This document shows, piece after piece, positions 36,462-44,681 of a DNA stretch of 64,000 bases; positions within the stretch are counted from its first letter, which is position 1; the number at the start of each line of letters is the position of its first letter. Below the pieces are notes generated by a model that saw only the letters and a program-made list of their open reading frames with translations, was not told the origin of the DNA and did not search any database. Position numbers and translations under genes: made by a program. This DNA comes from Terrabacter sp. MAHUQ-38 (GTDB lineage Bacteria > Actinomycetota > Actinomycetes > Actinomycetales > Dermatophilaceae), in NCBI RefSeq assembly GCF_014518425.1, contig NZ_JACVCU010000003.1, forward strand, positions 558,001 through 622,000, read 5' to 3'.

Positions 36462-38030
36462 TCAGCGGCACCCGCACGAGGCGAGTGTCGCTACGAAACG
36501 GTCCAACGCCGCACGAGCGTCGTTGGTTCCCACTCCCGCGACCATACCCGCGAAGACGAGGAGTCGGCCGTCGTCGTCGACGACGCTTCCGGCGAGAGCG
36601 TTCGCCCCGGTGAGCGTCCCGGTCTTGGCTCGGGCCCGCCCGGCGGCGTCGTGGTCCTCGCCGGTGAACCGCTTCTCCAAGGTGCCCGTGAGCCCACCGA
36701 TCGGCAGCCCGTCGAGGGCGCGTCGCAGCACCGGGTGGGTGCCGTCGTAGCCGAGCACGAGCACGTCGGCGAGCAGCGAGGCCCGCACCCGGTTCTCCCG
36801 GGAGAGGCCGCTCGCGTCGGAGAGCCGGACCCCGGAGACGTCGAGGCCCAGCGTGGCGACGCTGGCGACGACCCACGCGCCGACCTCGGCGAACTCCGTG
36901 CCCGCCCCCGAGCGGTATGCCGCCTGGCGGGCCAGGATCTCGGTCAGGGCGTTGTCGCTGTCGGTGAGCGCGAGGGCGAGCTGCTCGCGGACGGGCGCGG
37001 ACTCGATGCTGCCGAGGACGGAGCCGGGTCCGCTCGCGGGAACCGTGGACTCCGGCGAGGCCGTCCCGAGCGAGGTGGAGATCGCGGAGGCCTCCGCCGA
37101 CGCCGTCGGCGGCGTTCCCGATGTCGAAGGCCCCGGGAGTGGTGAGCCGGCGACGCCGGGCGCGTCGCCCCGAGGCGCCACCCGCACGTCGATGCCGCGG
37201 GCCTCGAGCTGGCGCGCGAAGAGGTCGCGCACCGCGGCGACAGGGTCGGCGGGTCCGGGCGCGCCGCCCTTCGCCCGCTGGCTCGAGAGCCCGAGCATGG
37301 CGACCGCGCCCGTGATGCCCGAGCTGCGGAACGTCGGGCTCCACGTGGGCGCCGTCGTAGGGCCGTCGGCGTACGTCTCGTCGACGAAGAGACGGACCGA
37401 GTCGACATCCTGGTCCTCGAGGGCGGCTGCGACCTGGTCGGACAGGTCGCGCAGCCCAGCCCGGCCGGCGACGGCGTCGGGATCGCCCGTGCCGGGGTTG
37501 ATGAGCGAGTCCCCACCCGCGACGAGGACGATCTCGTCGGGCCGGTCACCCTGGCGGACGACGGTGCGCAGCGCCTCGTCCGGCGCGAAGGCCTGGCCGA
37601 TGGCGGCCGCGGAGAGCAGCTTCGTCGTCGAGGCCGGGATGCGCAGCTCGTCGCCGCCCTGGTCGAGCAGCACCTGGCCGGTCTGGCCGTCGCGCACGAC
37701 GAGCGCCGCGTCGCGCAGGGCCGCGGCCGCACGGACCCGCGTGAGAGCGGTCTCGACACCGGCCGGCGACGGGGCGGCGGTGTCACCGACCAGAGAGGGC
37801 AACGGCATACCGACGGAGGTCGACAGGCTCGGCTGCGGCACCTCGGGCAACGTCCGCGTCGCGACCGTCTCGGTCGGCGGGGGCGGCGGGAGCGGACGCA
37901 CCGTCAGCGCACCGGGCGCGGCGTCGGCGACATCGAGGACGGCATACCCGAGCAGGACCGCGACGACCGACCACGCGGCCGCCATCGCGTACGAGAACCG
38001 CGGCCGAGGTCTCCACGCCGAGCGCACCAT
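36462..38030 (-). CDS. dacB: D-alanyl-D-alanine carboxypeptidase/endopeptidase (PBP4, S13)
   Basis: A class C penicillin-binding protein that trims peptidoglycan stem peptides. An N-terminal anchor ([20 protein letters not shown]) and a Pro-rich linker precede the catalytic domain. SxxK lies in [13 protein letters not shown], SxN in [12 protein letters not shown] and KTG in [13 protein letters not shown]. Between SxxK and SxN is a low-complexity Ser/Thr/Pro insert (about 290-345). Length is 522 residues. It is divergent from ppa, as in most actinobacteria. Confidence 0.95.
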   Translation of the reverse strand: MVRSAWRPRPRFSYAMAAAWSVVAVLLGYAVLDVADAAPGALTVRPLPPPPPTETVATRTLPEVPQPSLSTSVGMPLPSLVGDTAAPSPAGVETALTRVRAAAALRDAALVVRDGQTGQVLLDQGGDELRIPASTTKLLSAAAIGQAFAPDEALRTVVRQGDRPDEIVLVAGGDSLINPGTGDPDAVAGRAGLRDLSDQVAAALEDQDVDSVRLFVDETYADGPTTAPTWSPTFRSSGITGAVAMLGLSSQRAKGGAPGPADPVAAVRDLFARQLEARGIDVRVAPRGDAPGVAGSPLPGPSTSGTPPTASAEASAISTSLGTASPESTVPASGPGSVLGSIESAPVREQLALALTDSDNALTEILARQAAYRSGAGTEFAEVGAWVVASVATLGLDVSGVRLSDASGLSRENRVRASLLADVLVLGYDGTHPVLRRALDGLPIGGLTGTLEKRFTGEDHDAAGRARAKTGTLTGANALAGSVVDDDGRLLVFAGMVAGVGTNDARAALDRFVATLASCGCR

Positions 38031-38185
38031 GGCGCGTCACCCCCGTCCGTCGTCTGTCGCTGTTTCGCGCAAGGACTGCCCTTGCTGCCACACTGTCGCG
38101 GACGATTCTGTCAGCCGACGACCGGTGCAGAAGCACCCCAGGGTCCACCTCGGTGGGCACCCGAAGACCTTGCGAAGGGAAAGAC

Positions 38186-38704
38186 GTGGAGTTCGACGTC
38201 ACCATCGAGATCCCGCGCGGACAGCGCAACAAGTACGAGATCGACCACGAGACCGGGCGCATCCGGCTCGACCGCTACCTCTTCACGCCCATGGCCTACC
38301 CGGCCGACTACGGCTACATCGAGGACTCCCTCGGCGAGGACGGCGACCCGCTCGACGCCCTCGTGCTGCTCCCCGAGCCACTCTTCCCGGGTGTCGTCGT
38401 CGAGGCCCGCCCGGTCGGGATCTTCCACATGGTCGACGACGCGGGCGGCGACGACAAGGTGCTCTGCGTGCCGGTCGACCCGCGCACGGCCCACATCAAG
38501 GACATCGACGACGTCAGCGAGTTCACGCTCAAGGAGATCCAGCACTTCTTCGAGCGCTACAAGGACCTCGAGCCGGGCAAGTTCGTCGAGGCCTCCGACT
38601 GGGGCAACCGCGAGGCCGCCGAGAAGATCATCGGCGAGGCGTTCGACCGCGCCAAGGAGCAAGGCGTCTCGACCGCACGCTGGGCGATGCCGCAGGGACA
38701 CTGA
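38186..38704 (+). CDS. ppa: Inorganic pyrophosphatase
   Basis: A family I soluble pyrophosphatase, 172 residues. The N-terminal [19 protein letters not shown], the signature [11 protein letters not shown] with its metal-binding aspartates, and [11 protein letters not shown] are all present. The GTG at 38186 is the start because GAAGGGA lies upstream and [10 protein letters not shown] is the canonical beginning. It pulls biosynthetic reactions forward by removing pyrophosphate. The 155-bp gap to dacB contains a GCAAGG-ACTGC-CCTTGC inverted repeat at 38069-38085. Confidence 0.97.
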   Translation: MEFDVTIEIPRGQRNKYEIDHETGRIRLDRYLFTPMAYPADYGYIEDSLGEDGDPLDALVLLPEPLFPGVVVEARPVGIFHMVDDAGGDDKVLCVPVDPRTAHIKDIDDVSEFTLKEIQHFFERYKDLEPGKFVEASDWGNREAAEKIIGEAFDRAKEQGVSTARWAMPQGH

Positions 38705-38726
38705 TCCACAGCCGTATGCCGTGAGC

Positions 38727-38759
38727 CGACCCCCGCGACCCTCTGGGACGCGGGGGTCG
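38727..38759 (+). terminator. Intrinsic terminator after ppa
   Basis: Perfect 11-bp arms CGACCCCCGCG / CGCGGGGGTCG with an 11-nt loop, 22 bases past the ppa stop. Confidence 0.8.
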
Positions 38760-38824
38760 ACGTATCCAGCGCATGTCCTGCGCGGCGCCGGTATGTCGAA
38801 CCGTGGCGGTGGTTCAGGGCTCGG

Positions 38825-40321
38825 TCAGCCGAGGTCCGCGGCCTCGACGCCCGCCACGGTCTCGCGGTCCGGCTCGTCCCGCCGGGTCGCCCCGCGCTCC
38901 GGCCCGCGACGCGGACGCAGCACCAGCGCCGCCACCCCGAGCGCGACGAGCGTGAAGGTCGCCGACGTGAAGAAGGCCGGCTCGACCCCCGGCACGAACT
39001 GGCCCGGCACCGCCTGCGAGGCGTACACGCTGACGATGGCCGCGAGGCCGACCGCGCCGCCCAGCTGCTGCGCGGTCTGGAGCAGCCCCGAGACCGTGCC
39101 GGCCTGGGCCCGCTCGACACCGCTGAGCACGACGACGGTGACCGGCATGAAGACGAGCGCGGCCGAGACCCCGTTGAGCATGAGCGCACCGAGGAGGTGG
39201 GCGGCATACGTGCTCGTCGTCGAGATGCCGCTCAGCCACACGAAGCTCGCGGTGAGGCCCAGCGTGCCGACGAGCATGAGGGGCCGCGGACCCACCTTGG
39301 CGACGAGGCGCGCGCTGACCCGCGAGGTCGCGAAGATCGCGAGGCTGAGCGGGAGGAACGCGGCGCCCGTGGCGACGGGACTGAATCCGAGGACGAGCTG
39401 CAGGTACTGCGTGACGAGGAAGAAGGTCGAGAACTGGGCGCCGACGACGAGCGCCATCAGGACGAGTGCTCCGGCACGTGAGCGGTCCCGGACCAGGGCC
39501 AGCGGCAGGAGCGGCGACGCGACGCGGCTCTCGGTGCGGACGAACGACGCGAGGAGAAGGGCACCGGCGGCGAACGAGGCGAGCGTCAGCGGCGCGGACC
39601 AGCCGCGCTCCGCGGCGCTGATGAAGCCGTGGACGATCGCTACGGACCCGAGAGTCGCGGTGACGGCGCCGACGACGTCGAAGCGACCGCGCACACGCGG
39701 AGTCTCGGCGACGAAACGGCGGGCCAGGACGAGCACGACGGCACCGATGGGCACGTTCACGAAGAGCGTCCAGTGCCAGCTGACGAAGTCGGTGAGGACG
39801 CCGCCGAGAAGCAGGCCGATGGACGCACCGGCCGAGGACACGGCGGTGAAGAGGGCCAGCCCGCGGTTTCGGGCCGCCTCGTTCGGAGCGCTCGTCGTGA
39901 CGAGGGCGAGCACGCCGGGTGCCGCGAGCGCGGCACCGACGCCCTGGAGCGTGCGGGCGGCGACGAGCCAGCCCGGTGTCGTGGCGAGACCTCCGAGCAG
40001 GCTCGCAACGGTGAAGACCCCGAGACCGATCTCGAAGCTGCGGAGCCGTCCCAGGACGTCACCGAGGCGTCCGCCGAGGAGCAGGAGGCCGCCGAAGGCG
40101 AGGGTGTAGGCGTTGAGCACCCACGACAGTCCGGCCGGCGAGAACCCGAGGTCGGTCTGGATGTGCGGGAGCGCGACGTTCACGACGGTGGCGTCGAGCA
40201 CGAGCATGAGCTGGGCCACGAGCACGATGCCGACGCCGATCGCCGCGCGTCGGGCGGCGCGGTCTGGCGTGGGTGCGGCGGTGGGTGCGGCGGTTGGTGG
40301 TGTGGTGGTGCTGGTCGACAT
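38825..40321 (-). CDS. MFS drug efflux transporter, DHA2 (EmrB/QacA) type
   Basis: A 498-residue proton-coupled exporter with about 14 membrane spans. Motif D1 appears as LDATVVNVALPHIQTDLGFS and motif A as LLLLGGRLGDVLGRLR after span 2. Motif C-like GASIGLLLGGVLTDFVSWHW is in span 5. These define the DHA2 drug:H+ antiporter family. The ATG at 40321 has GAGG upstream. A TetR gene lies divergently 315 bp away with a perfect palindrome between, so local repression is likely. A small ORF precedes it by eight bases. Confidence 0.93.
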   Translation of the reverse strand: MSTSTTTPPTAAPTAAPTPDRAARRAAIGVGIVLVAQLMLVLDATVVNVALPHIQTDLGFSPAGLSWVLNAYTLAFGGLLLLGGRLGDVLGRLRSFEIGLGVFTVASLLGGLATTPGWLVAARTLQGVGAALAAPGVLALVTTSAPNEAARNRGLALFTAVSSAGASIGLLLGGVLTDFVSWHWTLFVNVPIGAVVLVLARRFVAETPRVRGRFDVVGAVTATLGSVAIVHGFISAAERGWSAPLTLASFAAGALLLASFVRTESRVASPLLPLALVRDRSRAGALVLMALVVGAQFSTFFLVTQYLQLVLGFSPVATGAAFLPLSLAIFATSRVSARLVAKVGPRPLMLVGTLGLTASFVWLSGISTTSTYAAHLLGALMLNGVSAALVFMPVTVVVLSGVERAQAGTVSGLLQTAQQLGGAVGLAAIVSVYASQAVPGQFVPGVEPAFFTSATFTLVALGVAALVLRPRRGPERGATRRDEPDRETVAGVEAADLG

Positions 40322-40328
40322 CTGGGCC

Positions 40329-40523
40329 TCAGGATTCGTAGGTCTGTGACGGGTGCGGGGACGTCTCGCGGGCCAGCGGGTCGCGGGCCATCGGGGTGAA
40401 GGCCGAGGCGCGGGCGCGGCCGGCGCCCGGGGCGCGGTTGACGAGGGGTGCGCGGTGCGTCGTCGCGAGGTGCGAGCGGTGCAGGCGCAGGGCCTGTCGA
40501 GTGGGCTGGATCGTGGTGTGCAT
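40329..40523 (-). CDS. Small basic ORF upstream of the MFS exporter
   Basis: A 64-codon frame on the minus strand (begins MHTTIQPTRQALRLHRSHLA) with GAGGAG ten bases before its ATG. It ends eight bases before the exporter start, so the stop overlaps the exporter ribosome site. Composition is Arg/His/Pro-rich with no membrane span. It could be a small protein or a translated leader that couples exporter translation. No family recognised. Confidence 0.4.
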   Translation of the reverse strand: MHTTIQPTRQALRLHRSHLATTHRAPLVNRAPGAGRARASAFTPMARDPLARETSPHPSQTYES

Positions 40524-40569
40524 GGCTGCCTGACTCCTCTGTGGCGACGGTCGGCGCTAGGATTAGCGG

Positions 40570-40617
40570 AGAACCACTCCGGTTCTGCCTGACCCACAAT
40601 ACGGAGACAGTCTCCGT
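40570..40617. promoter_or_regulatory. Two inverted repeats in the MFS/TetR divergent region
   Basis: AGAACC-ACTCC-GGTTCT (40570-40586) and the perfect ACGGAGAC-A-GTCTCCGT (40601-40617) lie side by side, the second 19 bases before the TetR start. They are good candidates for TetR operators controlling both directions. Confidence 0.7.
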
Positions 40618-40636
40618 TTCCGCAAGGAGTTTTCTC

Positions 40637-41302
40637 GTGACGCCTGCCGACGCCGGCAAGGCGACGCTCGATCCGTCGCCGGGATCCGTTGCCGCCCAAG
40701 GGAGCTCGGCAGCCACAGACGCCTCGGAAACTCACGAGAAACCGGTCCGGCCGATGCGTGCCGACGCCAGGCGCAACTACGACAAGATCCTCGCCACCGC
40801 CCGCATCGTCTTCACCGAGCGCGGCACCGACAGCTCCCTCGACGAGATCGCCAAGCGCGCGGGCGTCGGTCCGGGCACGCTCTACCGCCACTTTCCCACC
40901 CGCGCGGCGCTCGTCGACGCCCTCATGCAGGACTGGACCGACCGTGTGGCCGCCGACGCCGACGCCGCGATCGCAACGGGGCAGCCTGCCCGCGAGATGC
41001 TGCTGGGCTGGTTCGAGCACTTCATCGACCACATCACCCTGCACCGCGGCGCCGCGAGCAAGATCTGCGCGGCCATGGACGACCCCGCCTCCCCCATGTA
41101 CCGCAAGTGCCGCGTCATGGGCGATGCCAACCGGCGCGTCATCGAGCACCTCGACGCCCGCGGCGAGCTGCGCACCGGTGTCGATCCGGCCAACGTCATG
41201 CGCCTCGTGAGCGGCGTGGCGAGCGTAGCCGACACGAGCCACGCCGAGCTCGACGTGCGGCCGATGCTCGAGGTCGTCGTCGACGGGATCGTCCGCGCCT
41301 GA
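40637..41302 (+). CDS. TetR/AcrR family transcriptional regulator
   Basis: A 221-residue repressor. A disordered leader of about 40 residues precedes the HTH: RRNYDKILATARIVFTERGT, then SLDEIAKRAGVGPGTLYRHF. The C-terminal domain is of the SbtR-like group common in actinobacteria (WFEHFIDHITLHRGAASKI). The GTG at 40637 has AAGGAG at ideal spacing, supporting the long leader. It is divergent from the DHA2 exporter, and palindromes lie between them. Confidence 0.93.
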   Translation: MTPADAGKATLDPSPGSVAAQGSSAATDASETHEKPVRPMRADARRNYDKILATARIVFTERGTDSSLDEIAKRAGVGPGTLYRHFPTRAALVDALMQDWTDRVAADADAAIATGQPAREMLLGWFEHFIDHITLHRGAASKICAAMDDPASPMYRKCRVMGDANRRVIEHLDARGELRTGVDPANVMRLVSGVASVADTSHAELDVRPMLEVVVDGIVRA

Positions 41303-41355
41303 CCCGGTCGAGTGGGCACCTTCCACTGGTCGGGCTTCAGCCGACTTGAAATACA

Positions 41356-41370
41356 TAGATTCTCTATCTA
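41356..41370 (+). promoter_or_regulatory. AT-rich inverted repeat before the MarR gene
   Basis: TAGAT-TCTCT-ATCTA is a perfect 5-bp-arm repeat within an AT-rich stretch, 11 bases before the MarR start. It probably overlaps the promoter and acts as the MarR operator. Confidence 0.55.
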
Positions 41371-41381
41371 AAGTCGAGCGG

Positions 41382-41846
41382 GTGACCGAGACGACGACCC
41401 TGGGCAACGACCTGCTGCGTTCGGCTGCGCGCCTCTCGCGCTGGGCCAGCCGGCACGCCTCGTTCGACGTTCCCTTCGCGCAAGCCCGGCTCCTCGCCCT
41501 GCTCGACGAGCTCGGCCCCTCGCGGGTCAGCGCGCTGGCGGCCGCTGACCACAGCAGCCAGCCGACGACGACGACCCAGCTCCAGCGCCTCGAGGCCTCG
41601 GGCTGGGTGCACCGGGGAGCCGACCCCGACGACGCGCGTGCCTCGCTGGTCTCGCTCAGCGACGAGGGTCGTGCCGCGCTCGAGGACGTGCGTCGCGCGC
41701 GCCTGGCCGTCCTCTCCCCCGCGCTCGACCGGCTCGACGGCCGCGCGCTCGAGCGGGTGCGCATCGCCATCGACGTCATGGACGAGCTCCTCGCCGCGGC
41801 CGCGGCCACGCCCTTAACCCCATCGCACCCCGGAAAGGACGGATGA
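41382..41846 (+). CDS. MarR family transcriptional regulator
   Basis: A winged-helix regulator of 154 residues. The recognition region reads ARLLALLDELGPSRVSALAA, then ADHSSQPTTTTQLQRLEASG, followed by the wing RGADPDDARASLVSLSDEGR. GTG at 41382 is preferred; ATG 41346 would place the operator inside the gene. It overlaps the downstream MFS gene (ATGA), forming a regulator-transporter operon. Confidence 0.92.
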   Translation: MTETTTLGNDLLRSAARLSRWASRHASFDVPFAQARLLALLDELGPSRVSALAAADHSSQPTTTTQLQRLEASGWVHRGADPDDARASLVSLSDEGRAALEDVRRARLAVLSPALDRLDGRALERVRIAIDVMDELLAAAAATPLTPSHPGKDG

Positions 41847-43069
41847 CCACCCTCATGTGGCGCCAACCCAAGACTGTCTGGTCGATCGCCTTCGCCTGCG
41901 TGATCTCGTTCATGGGCATCGGCCTCGTCGACCCCATCCTCAAGCCCATCGCCGACGAGCTCGGCGCCGGCCCGTCACAGGTCTCGCTCCTCTTCACGAG
42001 CTACCTCGCGGTCATGGGCGTCGCGATGCTCGGCACCGGCTGGGTGAGCAGCCGGGTCGGCGCCAAGCGGACCCTGCTGCTCGGCCTGGCGCTCATCATC
42101 GTCGGCTCCGCGTTCGCGGGCAGCCAGGACACCGTCGCCGGAATCGTCGCCTTCCGTGCCCTCTGGGGGCTGGGCAACGCGCTCTTCATCGCCACCGCCC
42201 TCGCGACGATCGTCAATGCCGCGAGCGGCTCGGTGAAGCAGGCGATCATCCTGTACGAAGCCGCACTCGGTGTCGGCATCGCCACCGGTCCCCTGGTCGG
42301 CGGCTGGCTCGGGGGCATCTCGTGGCGCTGGCCCTTCTACGGCGTCGCCGTCCTCATGGCCGTCGCCTTCACCGCCACGGCGACGACGTTGCCGAGGACG
42401 CCACGCGCCGACAGCCCGACCTCGATCAGCGCTCCACTGCGCGCCCTCGGCCACCGCGGCCTGCTCACCGTCGGCGTCACCGCACTGCTCTACAACTTCG
42501 GCTTCTTCACGCTGCTCGCCTTCACCCCGTTCCCGCTCGCGATGGGAGCCCATGACATCGGCTTCATCTTCTTCGGTTGGGGAGTGCTCCTCGCCATCAG
42601 CTCCGTCTTCGTGGCGCCGCTCGTCCAGCGCCGGGTCGGCACCCTGGCCGGCGTCGTCGGAGCGTTGCTCGGCTTCGCCGTGATCCTCGCCGTCATGGCG
42701 GTCGGCACCGAGAACAAGACCGTGCTCGTCGTCGGCGTCATCCTCGCCGGTGCGTTCCTCGGCGTCAACAACACCCTCATCACCGAGACCGTCATGAAGG
42801 TCGCGCCGGTCGAGCGCGGCGTCGCGTCGGCGGCATACAGCTTCGTCCGCTTCAGTGGCGGCGCCGTCGCGCCATGGCTCGCCGGCACCCTCGGTGAGCG
42901 GTCGACCCACCTGCCGTTCTGGGTCGGGTCGGGCGCGGTCGTGCTGGCGGTCGTCGTGCTGCTGACGGCGCGTCGCATCATCGGGTCGCTCGACGCGGCC
43001 CCGGACCACGGCGCTGATCCCGTCGCCTCGAGGGCCGAGGCCGAGGCCCTCACCGTCGGCGACGCCTGA
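41843..43069 (+). CDS. MFS transporter, DHA1-like
   Basis: A 408-residue transporter with 12 predicted spans. SIAFACVISFMGIGLVDPIL is span 1, and GTGWVSSRVGAKRTLLLGLA is motif A after span 2. YEAALGVGIATGPLVGGWLG is motif C in span 5, the antiporter hallmark. ITETVMKVAPVERGVASAAY marks the second half. It follows the MarR gene with a four-base overlap; MarR control of drug efflux is the likely theme. The substrate is unknown. Confidence 0.92.
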   Translation: MTTLMWRQPKTVWSIAFACVISFMGIGLVDPILKPIADELGAGPSQVSLLFTSYLAVMGVAMLGTGWVSSRVGAKRTLLLGLALIIVGSAFAGSQDTVAGIVAFRALWGLGNALFIATALATIVNAASGSVKQAIILYEAALGVGIATGPLVGGWLGGISWRWPFYGVAVLMAVAFTATATTLPRTPRADSPTSISAPLRALGHRGLLTVGVTALLYNFGFFTLLAFTPFPLAMGAHDIGFIFFGWGVLLAISSVFVAPLVQRRVGTLAGVVGALLGFAVILAVMAVGTENKTVLVVGVILAGAFLGVNNTLITETVMKVAPVERGVASAAYSFVRFSGGAVAPWLAGTLGERSTHLPFWVGSGAVVLAVVVLLTARRIIGSLDAAPDHGADPVASRAEAEALTVGDA

Positions 43070-43102
43070 CCCTCACTCCACCGTCCAGACGCCGGGAGCG
43101 GG

Positions 43103-43124
43103 GCGATCGTGCGCCCACGATCGC
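43103..43124. promoter_or_regulatory. Perfect 9-bp inverted repeat before the PIN remnant
   Basis: GCGATCGTG-CGCC-CACGATCGC lies three bases before the GTG of the VapC-like fragment. It could be the operator of the lost toxin gene or a terminator of the MFS gene upstream. Confidence 0.45.
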
Positions 43125-43127
43125 GAG

Positions 43128-43270
43128 GTGAGGCGCTACGTGGTCGACGCCCGCGCTCTGCTGCACCTCGTCGACGAGGGCACGGCCCCCGACGTTGCGC
43201 ACCAGCTCGTCGCGCCCGGCTGGCTCCGCTCGGAGGTCCTCCAGCGTGCCGCTGGCTGGCGGGGGTGGGC
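43128..43270 (+). pseudogene. VapC-like PIN-domain toxin fragment
   Basis: From GTG 43128 the frame reads RRYVVDARALLHLVDEGTAP, then HQLVAPGWLRSEVLQRAAG. This matches the first third of PIN toxins (first catalytic Asp in VVDA; Ala-Pro-x-x-L-x-S-E-V helix). Homology then stops, and the frame runs into the opposing MFS gene. The remaining acidic residues of the active site are missing, so the product cannot be a nuclease. No antitoxin gene is seen. Confidence 0.6.
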
Positions 43271-43333
43271 GACCTCCTGCGCCCCTGACGCCTCACGGCC
43301 CCACCCCGAAGCGGTATGCCGTGTGCCGCGGGG

Positions 43334-44665
43334 TCAGTGGAAGGTGACCGACGAGCCCGCCTGCATCGCGGCATACGCCTCGGGGTCCGCCTCGAGCATC
43401 GCCCGGCGCGCCCGGCGGCGGTAGCGCAGCACCTGCACGATGCCGAGCGCCCAGACCGGGTACTGCACGGCCATCGCGGCCCGGAACGCGTCGACGTCCC
43501 ACGTCGACGGGCCGGCCGGTGCGACCCGGTCGAGCACGACGCCGACGAGCGCCACGGCAGTGAGCGTCGCGACGAAGCCGCCGGTGTTGACGATGCCCGA
43601 CGCGCTGCCGATGCGGGTCGGCGGGTTGAAGGTGCGCGCGACGTCGAAGCCGATCATCGACCCCGGGCCGCCGATCGCGATGAGCACGACGAGGGCGACG
43701 AGCAGCCACAGCGGCGCCCGACCCGGCCACAGCAGCACGACGGTCCACGCGACGATGGCCGCGGCGACGATCCACAGCACCAGCGTGCTGCGCGAGAACG
43801 GGTAGCGCATCGTCAGCGTGCCGATGACCGGGCTCGAGATGACCGTCGTGACGACCATGACCATGAGCATGACGCTGGCCGTGCCAGGCGACAGCCCCTG
43901 GCCGGCGACGAGGAACGGGAAGCCCCAGAGCATCGTGAACATGTTGGCGGCGAACTGGGACGTGAAGTGGGTCCACAGGCCGAGCCGCGTGCCGGGCACG
44001 AGCCACGCCGCCCGCAGGGTGCGGGCGATGGCCCGCAGCCGCAGCTCGTCGCGGTGGTGGTCGGTGTACGGGCTGTCGCGCACGACGAGGACGAGCGCGA
44101 CGCCGGTGAGGATGCCGAGGGACGCGGCGACGGCATACGACGGCGTCCACCCGAAACGGTCGAGTGCGGCGGCGAGCGGCCCAGCGGCGGCGAGCGCACC
44201 GATCTGCCCGAGCACCCCCGTCAGCTGCGTCACCATCGGAGTGCGCCGCGGCGAGAACCACACGGCGACGAGACGCAGCACCGAGATGAACACCATCGCG
44301 TCGCCCATGCCGAGCAGCACCCGGCAGACGAGCGCGGCCGGGAACGAGTGGACGAAGGCGAAGCCGAACTGTGCTGCCGTGACAAGGGTCAGGCCGACGC
44401 CGAGCAGCCGCTTGCTGCCGTAGCGGTCGAGCAGCGCGCCGACGGGCAGCTGCATGGCGGCGTACACGAACAGCTGGACGATCGTGAAGGTCGACAGCTG
44501 CGCGCTGCTGATGCCGAAGCGCTCGGCCGCCTCCAGACCGGCCACACCGAGCGAGGTGCGGTGGAAGACGGCGAGGACGTAGACGCCGATCGCCGCCACC
44601 CAGACCGCCCGGGCGCGACGTCCGTCGAGGGCGAAGCGTTGGCCAGGCTGGGTGGTGCTCGTCAT
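43334..44665 (-). CDS. MFS transporter, ACS/nitrate-sugar-phosphate-like
   Basis: A 443-residue, 12-span transporter. VYVLAVFHRTSLGVAGLEAA begins span 1. QLPVGALLDRYGSKRLLGVG is motif A, and LLGMGDAMVFISVLRLVAVW with SPRRTPMVTQLTGVLGQIGA follows, the pattern of ACS/NNP-like carriers rather than drug antiporters. The second half contains NPPTRIGSASGIVNTGGFVA. It sits beside malic enzyme on the same strand (16-bp gap), so uptake of an organic acid is possible but unproven. Confidence 0.88.
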   Translation of the reverse strand: MTSTTQPGQRFALDGRRARAVWVAAIGVYVLAVFHRTSLGVAGLEAAERFGISSAQLSTFTIVQLFVYAAMQLPVGALLDRYGSKRLLGVGLTLVTAAQFGFAFVHSFPAALVCRVLLGMGDAMVFISVLRLVAVWFSPRRTPMVTQLTGVLGQIGALAAAGPLAAALDRFGWTPSYAVAASLGILTGVALVLVVRDSPYTDHHRDELRLRAIARTLRAAWLVPGTRLGLWTHFTSQFAANMFTMLWGFPFLVAGQGLSPGTASVMLMVMVVTTVISSPVIGTLTMRYPFSRSTLVLWIVAAAIVAWTVVLLWPGRAPLWLLVALVVLIAIGGPGSMIGFDVARTFNPPTRIGSASGIVNTGGFVATLTAVALVGVVLDRVAPAGPSTWDVDAFRAAMAVQYPVWALGIVQVLRYRRRARRAMLEADPEAYAAMQAGSSVTFH

Positions 44666-44681
44666 CCGGTCAGCGGGCTCC

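Noticed and set aside
35242-36750. 502-codon + strand frame opposite the metalloprotease
   Set aside because: Composition is that of a reverse-complement shadow, and the minus strand carries the HEETH metalloprotease.
41303-41335. CGAGTGG..CCACTGG sequence after the TetR gene as a third copy of the midA repeat
   Set aside because: Only the first few bases of the arm match; it is better read as a weak terminator hairpin.
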